Shown: positions 32,953 to 41,918, numbered from the stretch's first letter. The stretch is 64,000 nucleotides of DNA from CAWCBG01 sp963793845 (GCA_963793845.1 CAWCBG010000014.1:1178001-1242000), one strand, 5' to 3'. The notes: generated by a model not told the origin, from the sequence alone. Numbers and translations are program-made.

Positions 32953-34071
32953 ATGAGCACGGGATCGCGAATCGGCGCAGTGGTTCTGGCGGCTGGCATG
33001 TCGAGCCGGATGGGCAAGCCCAAGCAGCTGCTGAAGCTGGGCGAGCGAACCGTGCTGGATCAGACGCTTGAAAATCTGCGTTCCGCCCGCCTCGGCGAAA
33101 TCATCCTGGTGCTGGGCTTTATGGCGGAGGAGATTGCGCGGCAAGTCGCGCTCGATGGAGTCAGAGTCGTCGTCAACCAGCAGTATGGTGAAGGCATGGG
33201 CAGCTCGCTGCGAACCGGTCTGGCGGCGTTGAGTTCTGACGTTCAGGCAGCGTTCGTTGTCCTGGGCGACCAGCCGCTGGTGCGTCCCGCGACTCTGCAT
33301 CGGATGATAGCCAGGTACGTCGAGTCCGGCGCGCAGATCGCCATCCCGACCTATCTCGGCTTTCGCGGCAATCCCGTGCTGCTGGACCGTTCGGTGTTCG
33401 CCGAGGTCATGACCCTCACCGGAGATATCGGCTGCCGGGCGATCTTTGGCAACCACACCGCGGGCATCGTCAAGGTCCAGGTTGAGGACTTCGGCATCCT
33501 CCTCGATATCGACAACGCTGACGATTTCGAAAGACTGCAAAGATTCGCTAGAGGTGCAGTGAGCGCGAATCAGGTTATCGTAGGCGCCGACCTCAGCGAT
33601 CCCAGCCCGGACCACAGCTCGAAGGACAATCTCATCCTGGTTGGAGCGGAGCCGGTCGGTTTGGCGCTGGCGAAGCTGGGCAGGATGATGGGCTTCCACG
33701 TAACGATAGTCGATCCGCTGGTGACGGCGTCCAGCGCACCGGAGGCAGACGACATTCTCAATACGTTGAATTTCTCGCAGTTGACGCAGCGCTCTTCGCC
33801 ATTCGTCGTCGTAGCAACCCACGGCAGGTTCGACGAAGAAGCGGTTGACCAGGCTCTGAAGGCGAACGCAGCCTATATCGGCATGGTGGCGAATCAGCGG
33901 CGAGCCCAGGAGGTTCTTCGGGCACTAGAAGAAAAGGGCCACGCCCGAGAGAGCCTGACGGCCGTCCATGCTCCCGCCGGCCTGAACATTCAGGCAGAGT
34001 CTGCCGAGGAGATTGCCCTCAGCATCATGGCTGAGATCGTTCTGGAGAAGAACAAGCGGCGGCCTGCTTAG
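32953..34071 (+). CDS. mocA: MobA-like nucleotidyltransferase fused to an XdhC-type Rossmann domain (Mo-cofactor maturation)
   Basis: 372 aa. Residues ~1-195 are a MobA/MocA-like transferase: GAVVLAAGMSSRMGKPKQLL is the nucleotide-binding loop, FVVLGDQPLV carries the metal Asp, and FRGNPVLLDRS follows. Such proteins cytidylylate or guanylylate molybdopterin for xanthine dehydrogenase-family enzymes. Residues ~210-360 are the C-terminal half of XdhC/CoxI: NLILVGAEPVGLALAKLGRM (NAD-like fold), FVVVATHGRFDEEAVDQAL, IGMVANQRRAQEV, and the signature VHAPAGLNIQAESAEEIALS. The usual N-terminal XdhC segment is absent, replaced by the transferase. It opens the CO dehydrogenase maturation set. TTG at 32950 directly precedes the ATG; I chose the ATG. 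Confidence 0.85.
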   Translation: MSTGSRIGAVVLAAGMSSRMGKPKQLLKLGERTVLDQTLENLRSARLGEIILVLGFMAEEIARQVALDGVRVVVNQQYGEGMGSSLRTGLAALSSDVQAAFVVLGDQPLVRPATLHRMIARYVESGAQIAIPTYLGFRGNPVLLDRSVFAEVMTLTGDIGCRAIFGNHTAGIVKVQVEDFGILLDIDNADDFERLQRFARGAVSANQVIVGADLSDPSPDHSSKDNLILVGAEPVGLALAKLGRMMGFHVTIVDPLVTASSAPEADDILNTLNFSQLTQRSSPFVVVATHGRFDEEAVDQALKANAAYIGMVANQRRAQEVLRALEEKGHARESLTAVHAPAGLNIQAESAEEIALSIMAEIVLEKNKRRPA

Positions 34072-34094
34072 TAAGCTGAACAGCAGATTGCGAA

Positions 34095-34943
34095 TTATCC
34101 TGGATCGCTCTCGCAGACCTGAATCACGCGGTCGGCAGTGCTCGGCGGCTCCAGGTCGGACTCTTTCAGGCTGAGGGGCGTGACCGTTCCACCCCGCCGC
34201 AGCGCCACCATCTGACTCATGATGCTGAGCGCGATTTCTTCCGGAGTGGCCGCGCCCAGATCGAGACCGGCGGGCGCCCAGACAGTCGAGATCTTTTCGG
34301 GCGAAATACCTTCGGCGGCAAGATAATCGAGCACCAGTTTAGAGCGGTGGCGGCTGGCGATGAGGGCGACGTAGGCCGCATTGCCTTCGAGCGCCTTGCG
34401 CAGCCAGAGATGATCCCGCTTGTGCTGCGTGGCGATGATCACGTAGCTTCCGGGACCGACCGGCGTTTCCGTGAGGTCGAAGTCTTCGGTCACCAGCCGG
34501 GATGCATCGGGAAACGCGGCACGCTCGGCCGCGGGATCGTTCACGGTTACGGCGAATCCCATGAGGTGCCCGAGCGATGACAGCGTTTCGGCAATGCGTC
34601 CGTGGCCGACGATCAGCAGCTCGGGCTGGGGCAGCACCGGCTCGATGAAAACTTCCATCTTCCCTCCGCACGGCATGCCGACTCCGAGATGCTCGTCGCG
34701 CATATCCAGCATGATCAGTTGTGGGCGCCCGGTTTCCATACATCGCAAGGCTTCGTTCTTGACCGCGCTCTCGGCGCAGCCTCCGCCCACCCAGCCCAGC
34801 AAGAGCTTTCCCTGCGAATCGATGATTGCCTTGGAGCCGCGCCGCGCCGACGACGATCCCTCGACGCGAACCACGGTCGCAATGGCAAATGGCTTGCCTT
34901 GCGATGCTAGCTCAGCGGTTTTGGAGTACAACTCGGACGGCAT
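34095..34943 (-). CDS. xdhC: XdhC/CoxI family molybdenum-hydroxylase maturation factor
   Basis: 282 aa and both XdhC halves are present: N-terminal FAIATVVRVEGSSSARRGSK and LLGWVGGGCAESAV (the Cys implicated in sulfur handling in XdhC), then the Rossmann part LLIVGHGRIAETLSSLGHLM, YVIIATQHKRDHLWLRKAL and the tail WAPAGLDLGAATPEEIALSI. XdhC binds Mo cofactor and promotes its sulfuration before insertion into hydroxylases. It is divergent from the IscU-like gene, with start codons about 60 bp apart, and sits between two other XdhC-domain genes, so this locus encodes three XdhC-type modules, perhaps with different roles in the Mo-Cu site of CO dehydrogenase. Confidence 0.9.
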   Translation of the reverse strand: MPSELYSKTAELASQGKPFAIATVVRVEGSSSARRGSKAIIDSQGKLLLGWVGGGCAESAVKNEALRCMETGRPQLIMLDMRDEHLGVGMPCGGKMEVFIEPVLPQPELLIVGHGRIAETLSSLGHLMGFAVTVNDPAAERAAFPDASRLVTEDFDLTETPVGPGSYVIIATQHKRDHLWLRKALEGNAAYVALIASRHRSKLVLDYLAAEGISPEKISTVWAPAGLDLGAATPEEIALSIMSQMVALRRGGTVTPLSLKESDLEPPSTADRVIQVCESDPG

Positions 34944-35001
34944 AGTGATGACGTATCATATTCTCCCGCAGCGCGATGCTTCAACCGCAGGAAGGGTGAC
35001 C

Positions 35002-35385
35002 TTGTACAGCGAGCAAATCCGCGAGCATTACGCCAATCCGCGCAATACCGGCGGGGTGGACGACCCTTCCGGCAAGGCCATCGTCAGAAGTCCGCTCGAC
35101 AGCGATACCGTGCTGATCACCCTGCGGATCGCCGACGGCATCATCCAGGACGTCAAGTTCAAGTGCATGGGATGCGCCGTGGCGATTGCCTGCTCTTCGA
35201 TCGCCACGGAGATGGTACTCGGCAAACCGGTTGATGTTGCTTACCAGATTTCCGAGCAGGCGGTGGCCGATGCCCTGGGAGGCATTCCCGAGTACAAGAT
35301 GCGTTGCAGCAATCTTGCCCCTGAGGCCATCCGCCGGGCCATCGACAATGCGCGCGGAACGCATCGGGAAAATCCCGATGGATGA
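35002..35385 (+). CDS. IscU/NifU-like iron-sulfur scaffold protein, atypical (first Cys missing)
   Basis: 127 aa from TTG at 35002, preceded by AGGAAGG six bases upstream; this start gives MYSEQIREHYANPRNTGG, the classic beginning of IscU/NifU N-domains. Scaffold Cys positions: in IscU the first ligand lies in a (P)xCGD loop, but here that loop reads RSPLDSDTVLITLRI without Cys. The second region is FKCMGCAVAIACSSIATEM, with three Cys, and the third is MRCSNLAPEAIRRAI. So two of three canonical ligands remain, plus two extra Cys. It lies between xdhC and coxM, suggesting a role in Fe-S or metal handling for CO dehydrogenase rather than general Fe-S assembly. An ATG at 34948 would add 18 residues without homology. 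Confidence 0.8.
   Translation: MYSEQIREHYANPRNTGGVDDPSGKAIVRSPLDSDTVLITLRIADGIIQDVKFKCMGCAVAIACSSIATEMVLGKPVDVAYQISEQAVADALGGIPEYKMRCSNLAPEAIRRAIDNARGTHRENPDG
35362..35380 (+). other. Perfect 8-bp hairpin at the end of the IscU-like gene
   Basis: CATCGGGA-AAA-TCCCGATG forms an 8-bp stem with a 3-nt loop just before the stop codon. There is no T run, so it may act as an RNA processing or pausing element rather than a terminator before coxM. Confidence 0.35.
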
Positions 35386-35545
35386 TCTGCGACGCTGGCA
35401 GATTCCGCCGCTATCCGACATGCCGGACTTCCGGCCTGCACATCCTATGTGGTAACGTATCGTCCGCGTCGGTCTGTGGGGTAACAAGCTTCTGCTCTAG
35501 CGGTCGTTTCGCGGCAGCCAAACCACTCGGTAAGGGAGTGCAAAA

Positions 35546-36415
35546 ATGATCCCGCCAGCCTTCGAGTACCTTCGAGCCAACACTATTCCCGAGGCTATTG
35601 CTTTCCTTCAACAGTACGGTGACGACGCCAAGATTCTGAGCGGCGGTCAGAGCCTCATTCCGATGATGAAGCTCAGGCTGGCCCGGCCGGCCTACCTCAT
35701 CGACATCAATCGCATCGCCGGCCTGTCTTACATCAAGGAAGAGGATGGATACCTCAAGATCGGCGGCCTGACGCGGGAAGCCGAGCTGGAAGCCTCTCCG
35801 CTGATCCGTTCCAGGTACCCGATCATTCTGGATACAGCTCGCATGATTGCCGATCCCCAAGTTCGCAATCTCGCCACGGTAGCGGGAAACCTGGCGCACG
35901 GCGATCCCGCCAACGATCATCCCGCAACCATGGTCGCCCTCGGCGCGAAGGTCGTGGCCACCGGGCCCGGCGGAGAGCGGGTCATCCCCATCGACGACTT
36001 CTTCGTTTCTCTGTTCACCACCGCGCTTGAGCCCAACGAGATTGTGACGGAGATTCGAATACCCATTCCTCCGGCGCACAGTGGCGGAGCTTATTTCAAG
36101 CTGGAGCGGAAGGTGGGGGATTTCGCCACCGCCGCCGTGGCCGCGCAGGTGACGCTCGACGCGGGCGGCACTTGCCAGACGGCGGGTATTGGACTGACCA
36201 ACGTCGGCCCCACGCCGGTGAAAGCAGGGAAGGCCGAAGCCTTCCTGCGCGGCAAGAAACTCGATCAAGCCAACCTGCGGCAGGCCGCGCAATTGGCGGC
36301 TGAGGAAGCGCAGCCAAGCTCCGACCTGCGCGGACCGGCGGAATACAAAAAGGGGCTGGTGAAAGAACTGACGTTCCGTGCCTTGTCACGCGCCGTCGAG
36401 CGCGCCGGAAAGTAG
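35546..36415 (+). CDS. coxM: CO dehydrogenase medium (FAD) subunit
   Basis: 289 aa, the usual length. This FAD subunit passes electrons from the 2Fe-2S subunit towards the quinone pool. FAD-binding signatures are SGGQSLIPMMKLRLARP and ATVAGNLAHGDPANDHPAT (the AGG..SL and T(I/V).G..A.GDPANDxPA loops). AAGGGAGTG precedes the ATG. The order M-S-L is the form I order; form II clusters run S-L-M. The spacing to coxS is 18 bp. It forms a heterotrimer-dimer with CoxS and CoxL on the cytoplasmic face of the membrane (family knowledge). Confidence 0.93.
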   Translation: MIPPAFEYLRANTIPEAIAFLQQYGDDAKILSGGQSLIPMMKLRLARPAYLIDINRIAGLSYIKEEDGYLKIGGLTREAELEASPLIRSRYPIILDTARMIADPQVRNLATVAGNLAHGDPANDHPATMVALGAKVVATGPGGERVIPIDDFFVSLFTTALEPNEIVTEIRIPIPPAHSGGAYFKLERKVGDFATAAVAAQVTLDAGGTCQTAGIGLTNVGPTPVKAGKAEAFLRGKKLDQANLRQAAQLAAEEAQPSSDLRGPAEYKKGLVKELTFRALSRAVERAGK

Positions 36416-36433
36416 CACAGGGAGGATCGCAAG

Positions 36434-36922
36434 ATGGCGAAAAAGCAAGTAGTTCACATGAAGGTGAATGGCCGTGAGCGGGAGGCGTTGGTTGAGCCCC
36501 GGCTGCTACTGGTCCACTTTATTCGCGACGTGCTGGGATTGACCGGAACCCACGTCGGCTGCGACACCAGCCACTGCGGAGCCTGCACGATCGTGCTCGA
36601 CGGCAAGACCGTCAAGTCCTGCACCATGTTCGCGCCGCAAGCCGATGGCTGCGAGCTGATGACCGTCGAAGGGCTGATGAAAGACGGCCAGTTGCATCCT
36701 CTGCAGGAGGGTTTTAAAGAGGAGCATGGGCTGCAATGCGGCTTCTGCACGCCCGGCATGCTGATGTCTTCTTATGCGCTGCTGCAGAAGAACGCCAAGC
36801 CTAGCGAAGAAGACATTCGCTGGGGAATCTCCGGCAATCTGTGCCGCTGCACCGGGTATCAGAACATCGTCAAGGCAGTGCAGTACGCCGCTGCCAAGAT
36901 GGAGCAAGGAGGCGCAAAGTGA
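36434..36922 (+). CDS. coxS: CO dehydrogenase small (2Fe-2S) subunit
   Basis: 162 aa. The N-terminal plant-ferredoxin-type cluster site is GCDTSHCGACTIVLDGKTVK followed by SC; the C-terminal cluster is in LQCGFCTPGM and NLCRCTGYQNIV. These eight Cys bind two [2Fe-2S] clusters that wire the Mo site in CoxL to FAD in CoxM. The ATG follows GGGAGG (36420-36425). Its TGA shares one base with the coxL ATG, so the two are translationally coupled and made in equal amount. Confidence 0.95.
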   Translation: MAKKQVVHMKVNGREREALVEPRLLLVHFIRDVLGLTGTHVGCDTSHCGACTIVLDGKTVKSCTMFAPQADGCELMTVEGLMKDGQLHPLQEGFKEEHGLQCGFCTPGMLMSSYALLQKNAKPSEEDIRWGISGNLCRCTGYQNIVKAVQYAAAKMEQGGAK

Positions 36923-39273
36923 TGTTCAAGACAACTCCTGAAGTCGGCGGCATGGGGCACTCCATCAAGCGTAAGGAAGATCTGCGCTTCATCCAGGGCA
37001 GAGGCAATTACGTTGATGATGTGCGTCTGCCCAACATGGCGTATGGACAGATGGTGCGCAGTCCTTATGCGCACGCGCGGCTGAAGGGCATCGACACCGA
37101 GAAGGCGAAGCAGTTGCCGGGAGTGCTGGCGGTCATTACCGGTGAAGACCTGGCCAAGGCAAACCTGGCCTGGATGCCGACCCTGTTCTTCGACAAACAG
37201 ATGGTGCTGGCGACGGGGAAGGTTTTGTTTCAATCGCAGGAGGTGGCTTTCGTCGTTGCCGAAGACCAGTACACCGCGGCTGACGCGGCTGAACTGGTGG
37301 AAGTGGAGTACGAGGAATTGCCGGTGCTGGTCGATCCCTACAAGGCCACCGATCCCGGCTCGCCGATTCTTCGCGAGGACCGCGAGGAAAAGAGCAATCA
37401 CATCTTCCACTGGGAAGTGGGCGACCGCAGCGCGACCGACAAAGTTTTCCAGGACGCGGCTGTCAAGGCCAACGTGCATGCGGTATTCCAGCGGTGCCAT
37501 CCCGCGCCACTGGAGACCTGCGGCTGTGTCGCCGACTTCAACAGCGCGACCGGGCGGCTCACGATCTACATGACCTCGCAGGCGCCGCACGCGCACCGCA
37601 CGCTGTTCGCCATCGTCGGCGGCATTCCCGAGAACAACATCCGGGTCATCTCGCCCGATATCGGCGGCGGCTTCGGCAATAAGGTTCCCATCTATCCCGG
37701 CTATGTCTGCGCCGTGGTGGCGTCCCTCACCTTAGGCAGGCCGGTGAAGTGGATGGAGACGCGCTCGGAGAATCTGCAGTCCACGGGTTTCGCCCGCGAC
37801 TATCACATGACCGCCGAGCTGGCCGCCGACAAGGATGGCAAGATCCAGGCCATGCGGGTGAAGACGCTGGCTGACCACGGCGCGTTCAACGCCGCTGCCC
37901 AGCCGACGAAGTTTCCTGCCGGCCTGTTCAGCATCTGCACCGGCGCCTATGACTATCCCACGGCGTTCTGCGAGGTCGATGGCGTCTACACCAACAAAGC
38001 GCCGGGCGGCATCGCCTACCGCTGCTCGTTCCGCGTGACCGAGGCCGCCTACCTGATCGAGCGCGCGATCGATGTGCTGGCGCTGGAGCTCAAAACCGAT
38101 CCGGTGGAACTCCGTCGCAAGAACTTTATCCGGCCCGACAAATTTCCTTACCAGTCGCCCCTGGGCTGGAGCTATGACAGCGGAAACTACGAAGCTGCAA
38201 TGAACCTGGCGCTGGAGAAGATCGGCTATCAGCAGCTACGAAAGGAACAGGAAGAGAAGCGCAAGAAGGGCGAGCTGATGGGCATCGGCGTCTCCAGCTT
38301 TGTCGAGATTGTCGGCGCAGGCCCGGCTCACACCTTCGACATTGCCGGCATCAAGATGTTCGATAGCGCGGAGATCCGTATTCATCCCACCGGCAAAGCG
38401 ATGTGCCGCATGGGCACCAAGAGCCAGGGACAGGGCCACGAGACCACGTATGCGCAGATCGTGGCGCAGGAGCTTGGCATCCCCGCCGCCGACGTTACCG
38501 TCGAGGAAGGCGACACTGACACCGCTCCATACGGACTGGGCACCTATGCCAGCCGCAGCACGCCAGTCTCGGGGGCGGCCACGGCGGTGGCGGCACGCAA
38601 GATTCGCGACAAGGCGAAGAAGATCGCCGCTCATCTGCTGGAATGCAGCGAGGAAGACCTGGAATGGGAGCCGGGCAAGTTCTTCGTGAAAGGCGCGCCC
38701 AGCAAATCGAAGACGATCCAGGATATCGCCTTCGCGGCCTACACCAACATTCCCGAAGGACTGGAGGCGGGTCTCGAAGCGGTCGACTACTACGATCCGC
38801 CGAATCTTACCTTCCCCTTCGGTACCTACATCTGCGTCGTCGACATCGACAAAGGGACTGGCGAAGTCAAAGTGCGGCGCTTCGTCGCGGTCGATGACTG
38901 CGGCAACATAATCAATCCGATGATCGTCGACGGCCAGATTCACGGCGGCCTGACCGAAGGGTTGGCCATTGCGTTCATGCAGGAAATCGGCTACGACGAG
39001 AGCGGCAACGTGCAGGGAGGCAGCTTCATGGATTACCTGCTACCGACCGCAGTCGAGACCCCCCACTGGGAGACCGACAAGACCTGTACACCCTCTCCTC
39101 ACCATCCCTTCGGCGCCAAGGGAGTCGGCGAGTCGCCCAACGTAGGCTCTCCGGCTGCCTTCGTGAACGCCGTCGTCGACGCGCTTTCGCACCTGGGCGT
39201 CCGCCATATCGATATGCCCATCACTCCGTGGAAGGTGTGGAACGTCCTGAAGGAGAAAGGGGTCGTGAACTAG
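36922..39273 (+). CDS. coxL: CO dehydrogenase large (molybdopterin) subunit, form I
   Basis: 783 aa; oxidises CO + H2O to CO2 + 2e- + 2H+ at a Mo-Cu site. The decisive motif is GGIAYRCSFRVTEAAYLIER: AYRCSFR is the form I signature (AYxCSFR), whose Cys carries the copper, whereas form II enzymes have AYRGAGR. Other family elements: MGHSIKRKEDLRFIQGRGNY at the N-terminus, PDIGGGFGNKVPIYPGY, MGTKSQGQGHETTYAQI (MCD binding), and near the C-terminus HHPFGAKGVGESPNVGSP with the catalytic Glu (GVGES). ATG at 36922 overlaps the coxS stop and follows AAGGAGG. This supports genuine aerobic CO oxidation capacity. Confidence 0.96.
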   Translation: MFKTTPEVGGMGHSIKRKEDLRFIQGRGNYVDDVRLPNMAYGQMVRSPYAHARLKGIDTEKAKQLPGVLAVITGEDLAKANLAWMPTLFFDKQMVLATGKVLFQSQEVAFVVAEDQYTAADAAELVEVEYEELPVLVDPYKATDPGSPILREDREEKSNHIFHWEVGDRSATDKVFQDAAVKANVHAVFQRCHPAPLETCGCVADFNSATGRLTIYMTSQAPHAHRTLFAIVGGIPENNIRVISPDIGGGFGNKVPIYPGYVCAVVASLTLGRPVKWMETRSENLQSTGFARDYHMTAELAADKDGKIQAMRVKTLADHGAFNAAAQPTKFPAGLFSICTGAYDYPTAFCEVDGVYTNKAPGGIAYRCSFRVTEAAYLIERAIDVLALELKTDPVELRRKNFIRPDKFPYQSPLGWSYDSGNYEAAMNLALEKIGYQQLRKEQEEKRKKGELMGIGVSSFVEIVGAGPAHTFDIAGIKMFDSAEIRIHPTGKAMCRMGTKSQGQGHETTYAQIVAQELGIPAADVTVEEGDTDTAPYGLGTYASRSTPVSGAATAVAARKIRDKAKKIAAHLLECSEEDLEWEPGKFFVKGAPSKSKTIQDIAFAAYTNIPEGLEAGLEAVDYYDPPNLTFPFGTYICVVDIDKGTGEVKVRRFVAVDDCGNIINPMIVDGQIHGGLTEGLAIAFMQEIGYDESGNVQGGSFMDYLLPTAVETPHWETDKTCTPSPHHPFGAKGVGESPNVGSPAAFVNAVVDALSHLGVRHIDMPITPWKVWNVLKEKGVVN

Positions 39274-39836
39274 TGGCGTTGAAGATTGAAAAGACCTTTC
39301 AGGTCAACCAGCCGGTTGAGAAAGTGTGGGAATTCCTTAGCGACCCCGCAAAGGTTGCCAGCTGCGTTCCCGGCGCTAAGATCACCGAGAAGGTGGATGA
39401 CAAAACCTACCGCGGCACCATCAGCGTGAAGGTCGGCCCCAGCGTCACCGATTACAAAGGTGAAGTGCAGATTGTTCGCATGGACCCGGTGAGTTACGAG
39501 ATCGAGATGGTGGGCAAGGGCCAGGATGTGAAAGGCCGCGGCAGCGCTTCCATGACCATGACCGGCAAGCTTGCGACGGTGGAGGGCGGAGCGACCCAGG
39601 TCACCAGTACCTCCGAAGTGAACGTGGTGGGCATCCTCGCGCAGATGGGATCGCGCGTGATTACGGAAGTCTCCAACATCATGTTCGAGAAGTTCAGCAA
39701 GAACTTTCAGGTGTTGTTGCAAGCGCCTGCGGAGCAACTTCCGGCCACCGGCACTGACGGACAGCCCGAGCCAATCCGCGCGGGATCATTAGCCTGGCAG
39801 GCGGGAAAGAGACTCTTCAGGCGAGAGGACTCTTGA
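39273..39836 (+). CDS. coxG: CoxG-like SRPBCC protein
   Basis: 187 aa; GTG at 39273 shares a base with the coxL stop. The fold family is shown by FQVNQPVEKVWEFLSDPAKV, CVPGAKITEKVDDKTYRGTI, VKVGPSVTDYKGEVQIVRMD and the amphipathic C-terminal helix VITEVSNIMFEKFSKNFQVL. CoxG in Afipia (Oligotropha) is needed to anchor CO dehydrogenase to the membrane (family knowledge). After the SRPBCC domain comes a short Pro/Gly linker and a basic tail (WQAGKRLFRREDS) that could serve as a membrane or partner contact, though no membrane span is present. Its position right after coxL matches form I clusters. Confidence 0.9.
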   Translation: MALKIEKTFQVNQPVEKVWEFLSDPAKVASCVPGAKITEKVDDKTYRGTISVKVGPSVTDYKGEVQIVRMDPVSYEIEMVGKGQDVKGRGSASMTMTGKLATVEGGATQVTSTSEVNVVGILAQMGSRVITEVSNIMFEKFSKNFQVLLQAPAEQLPATGTDGQPEPIRAGSLAWQAGKRLFRREDS

Positions 39837-39849
39837 GGCTCTCATCGTC

Positions 39850-40761
39850 ATGTCCCCTTCCCCAAATTCTCCTGAGCAAACCGAGATCGCGAGCGTCGAT
39901 GTGCTCATGCAGGGTTTGCAACGCCTGGGTTACATCAGCGACCGTGCTCTGGCCACGGCCATATTTCTGGTCAGCAAACTGCGTAAGCCGCTCCTCATCG
40001 AAGGCCATGCCGGTCTGGGCAAGACGGAGGTCGCGAAAGTGCTGGCAGCCTTGCTGGCCACGCGCCTGATCCGATTGCAGTGTTACGAAGGACTGGATGT
40101 CAGCTCCGCAGTCTACGAGTGGAACTATCAAAAGCAATTGCTGGCTATCAAAATTCAGGAAAAAGCTGAGCTGACAGTCGAAGAGAGGGAAAAGCACATT
40201 TTCGGACGTGAGTTCCTGTTTGAGCGTCCTCTGCTGCAGTCGATTCTGGAAGAGCGCGCCGCGCCTGTGCTCCTGATCGACGAAGTCGATCGCGCCGACG
40301 AGGCGTTCGAAGCCTTCCTGCTAGAGCTGCTCTCCGACTTCCAGGTTACGGTGCCGGAGATGGGGACGATCAAGGCGCGACATATTCCCTACGTGATCCT
40401 CACTTCCAACCGAAGCCGCGAGCTTAGTGACGCGCTCAAGCGGCGCTGTCTCTACCACTGGATCGACTATCCCAGCTTCGAAAAGGAGATGGAGATTGTG
40501 CGGGCACGGCTGCCCGGAGTTGAGGAATCTCTCGGCAGACAGGTCGTGCAATTCGTGCAGGCCGTGCGCCGAATCGACCTGGAAAAGCCGCCGGGAGTCG
40601 CCGAAACTCTGGATTGCGTGCAAGCCCTGACGTCGCTGGGACGACACCAGTTGGACGCCCAGGCAGTCGAGGAAACCATGGGATGTATTGCCAAGTCGAT
40701 GGAAGACAGTGCCGCTCTGAAGAACGCGGGCATTGAGAAGCTGCTGTCACAGGCACTTTAG
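39850..40761 (+). CDS. coxD: CoxD AAA+ ATPase (MoxR type)
   Basis: 303 aa. Walker A is LIEGHAGLGKTEVAKVLAAL, Walker B is VLLIDEVDRADEAFEAFLLE, sensor 1 is YVILTSNRSRELSDALKRRC and an arginine-finger region follows. CoxD of Afipia carboxidovorans is a MoxR-like AAA+ ATPase needed to add sulfur, and indirectly copper, to the CO dehydrogenase active site (known family). It probably works as a hexamer on the apo-enzyme together with the VWA protein CoxE, encoded 23 bp downstream. ATG at 39850 lies 13 bp after coxG. Confidence 0.93.
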   Translation: MSPSPNSPEQTEIASVDVLMQGLQRLGYISDRALATAIFLVSKLRKPLLIEGHAGLGKTEVAKVLAALLATRLIRLQCYEGLDVSSAVYEWNYQKQLLAIKIQEKAELTVEEREKHIFGREFLFERPLLQSILEERAAPVLLIDEVDRADEAFEAFLLELLSDFQVTVPEMGTIKARHIPYVILTSNRSRELSDALKRRCLYHWIDYPSFEKEMEIVRARLPGVEESLGRQVVQFVQAVRRIDLEKPPGVAETLDCVQALTSLGRHQLDAQAVEETMGCIAKSMEDSAALKNAGIEKLLSQAL

Positions 40762-40784
40762 CCAAGCGAAGAGACATAGGAATC

Positions 40785-41918
40785 GTGAACGCATCGACCA
40801 GAGAACGATTGAACCCCACGGCTGCCACAGTGGTGGAGTTCTGCCGCTTCATCAGAGCTCGCGGCTTGCCGGTCGGCGTGCAACAGACGTTGGCGGCGCT
40901 TGAGGTCACGCGTTTCGTCGACGCCGGAGATTGGCAAATATTGGCCGATGCGCTGCGTGCGTCGCTCTGTTCGTCCAAAGAAGAGTGGGACCGGTTCGAG
41001 CAGCTCTTCCAGGCGTTTTGGAAGATCGCCGGCATGCCAGCCGAGGAAGACTTGCGCCCCGCTCTGCCCCGCACTGTAACTCCGAGTGACAAGACATCAG
41101 TGCTGATCGGTCCTTCGGGTGTTGTCGACTCATCGTCCGAACGCGAAGGCAAACTGGTGTCGGGCGCGAGTGCGCGGGAACGCCTTAAGAACGTGGACTT
41201 CTCCGAGGTGCCGCAACATGATCTGGCCGAACTGGAGCAGCTATCGCTTCGCCTGTTGCGGCGGATGAGCCAGCGCATCTCCCGCCGGCTGCGGAGAGAC
41301 GATCGCGGCCATCGCGTGGACGTGCGGCGAACCATCCGGCGCAACATCTCGCGTGGCGGCGAACTGATGACTCTGGCCTGCAAAGGCCGGAAGCGCCAAA
41401 ATAGCCGGCTGGTAATCTTCCTCGACGTCAGCGGCTCGATGAACCTGTACAGCCTTTTCCTGGTGCGATTCGCTTACGCCTTGCAAAAACATGGCACCCA
41501 GGTGAACACTTTTCTGTTCAGCACCGGACTCGCGGACATCACCAGGGCGCTGCGGACGGCGCGATTCTCCGATGCGCTGAAGCAACTCGGACGGGTATCG
41601 GCGGGCTGGTCGGGCGGAACGAAGATAGGAGGGTCGCTGCGCGAGTTCAACCGGCGACAGGGTCGCAGGTTGCTTTCGCGTGACACCGTCTTCATAATCC
41701 TGAGCGATGGCTGGGATACCGGCGAGCCCGAGGTTCTGTCGGCGGAGCTTCGCTTCTTGCGGCGGCTGGTGCACAAGGTGATCTGGCTGAATCCACTGCT
41801 GGGGCTGGCGGACTATCAGCCCATTACCCGCGGCATGAGCGCCGCCCTGCCGCATGTTGACGTCTTTGCCCCGGCGCATAGTCTGCGGAGTCTACTGGCC
41901 CTGGAGAAATATCTGTAA
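40785..41918 (+). CDS. coxE: CoxE von Willebrand factor A protein
   Basis: 377 aa from GTG at 40785. The C-terminal half is a VWA domain with a complete MIDAS: SRLVIFLDVSGSMNLYSLFL (DxSxS), a Thr/Gly loop at GWSGGTKIGGSLREF, and DTVFIILSDGWDTGEPE. The N-terminal half is a CoxE-type helical region that includes RHVDVRRTIRRNISRGGE-like basic residues before the VWA domain. CoxE partners CoxD in maturation of the [CuSMoO2] centre (family knowledge), analogous to other MoxR-VWA pairs. It is 23 bp after coxD on the same strand, so the two are almost surely co-expressed. Confidence 0.92.
   Translation: MNASTRERLNPTAATVVEFCRFIRARGLPVGVQQTLAALEVTRFVDAGDWQILADALRASLCSSKEEWDRFEQLFQAFWKIAGMPAEEDLRPALPRTVTPSDKTSVLIGPSGVVDSSSEREGKLVSGASARERLKNVDFSEVPQHDLAELEQLSLRLLRRMSQRISRRLRRDDRGHRVDVRRTIRRNISRGGELMTLACKGRKRQNSRLVIFLDVSGSMNLYSLFLVRFAYALQKHGTQVNTFLFSTGLADITRALRTARFSDALKQLGRVSAGWSGGTKIGGSLREFNRRQGRRLLSRDTVFIILSDGWDTGEPEVLSAELRFLRRLVHKVIWLNPLLGLADYQPITRGMSAALPHVDVFAPAHSLRSLLALEKYL

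Noticed and set aside
35383..35455. 25-codon frame MDDLRRWQIPPLSDMPDFRP after the IscU-like gene
   Set aside because: No ribosome site or hydrophobic or conserved pattern; overlaps the end of the IscU-like gene.
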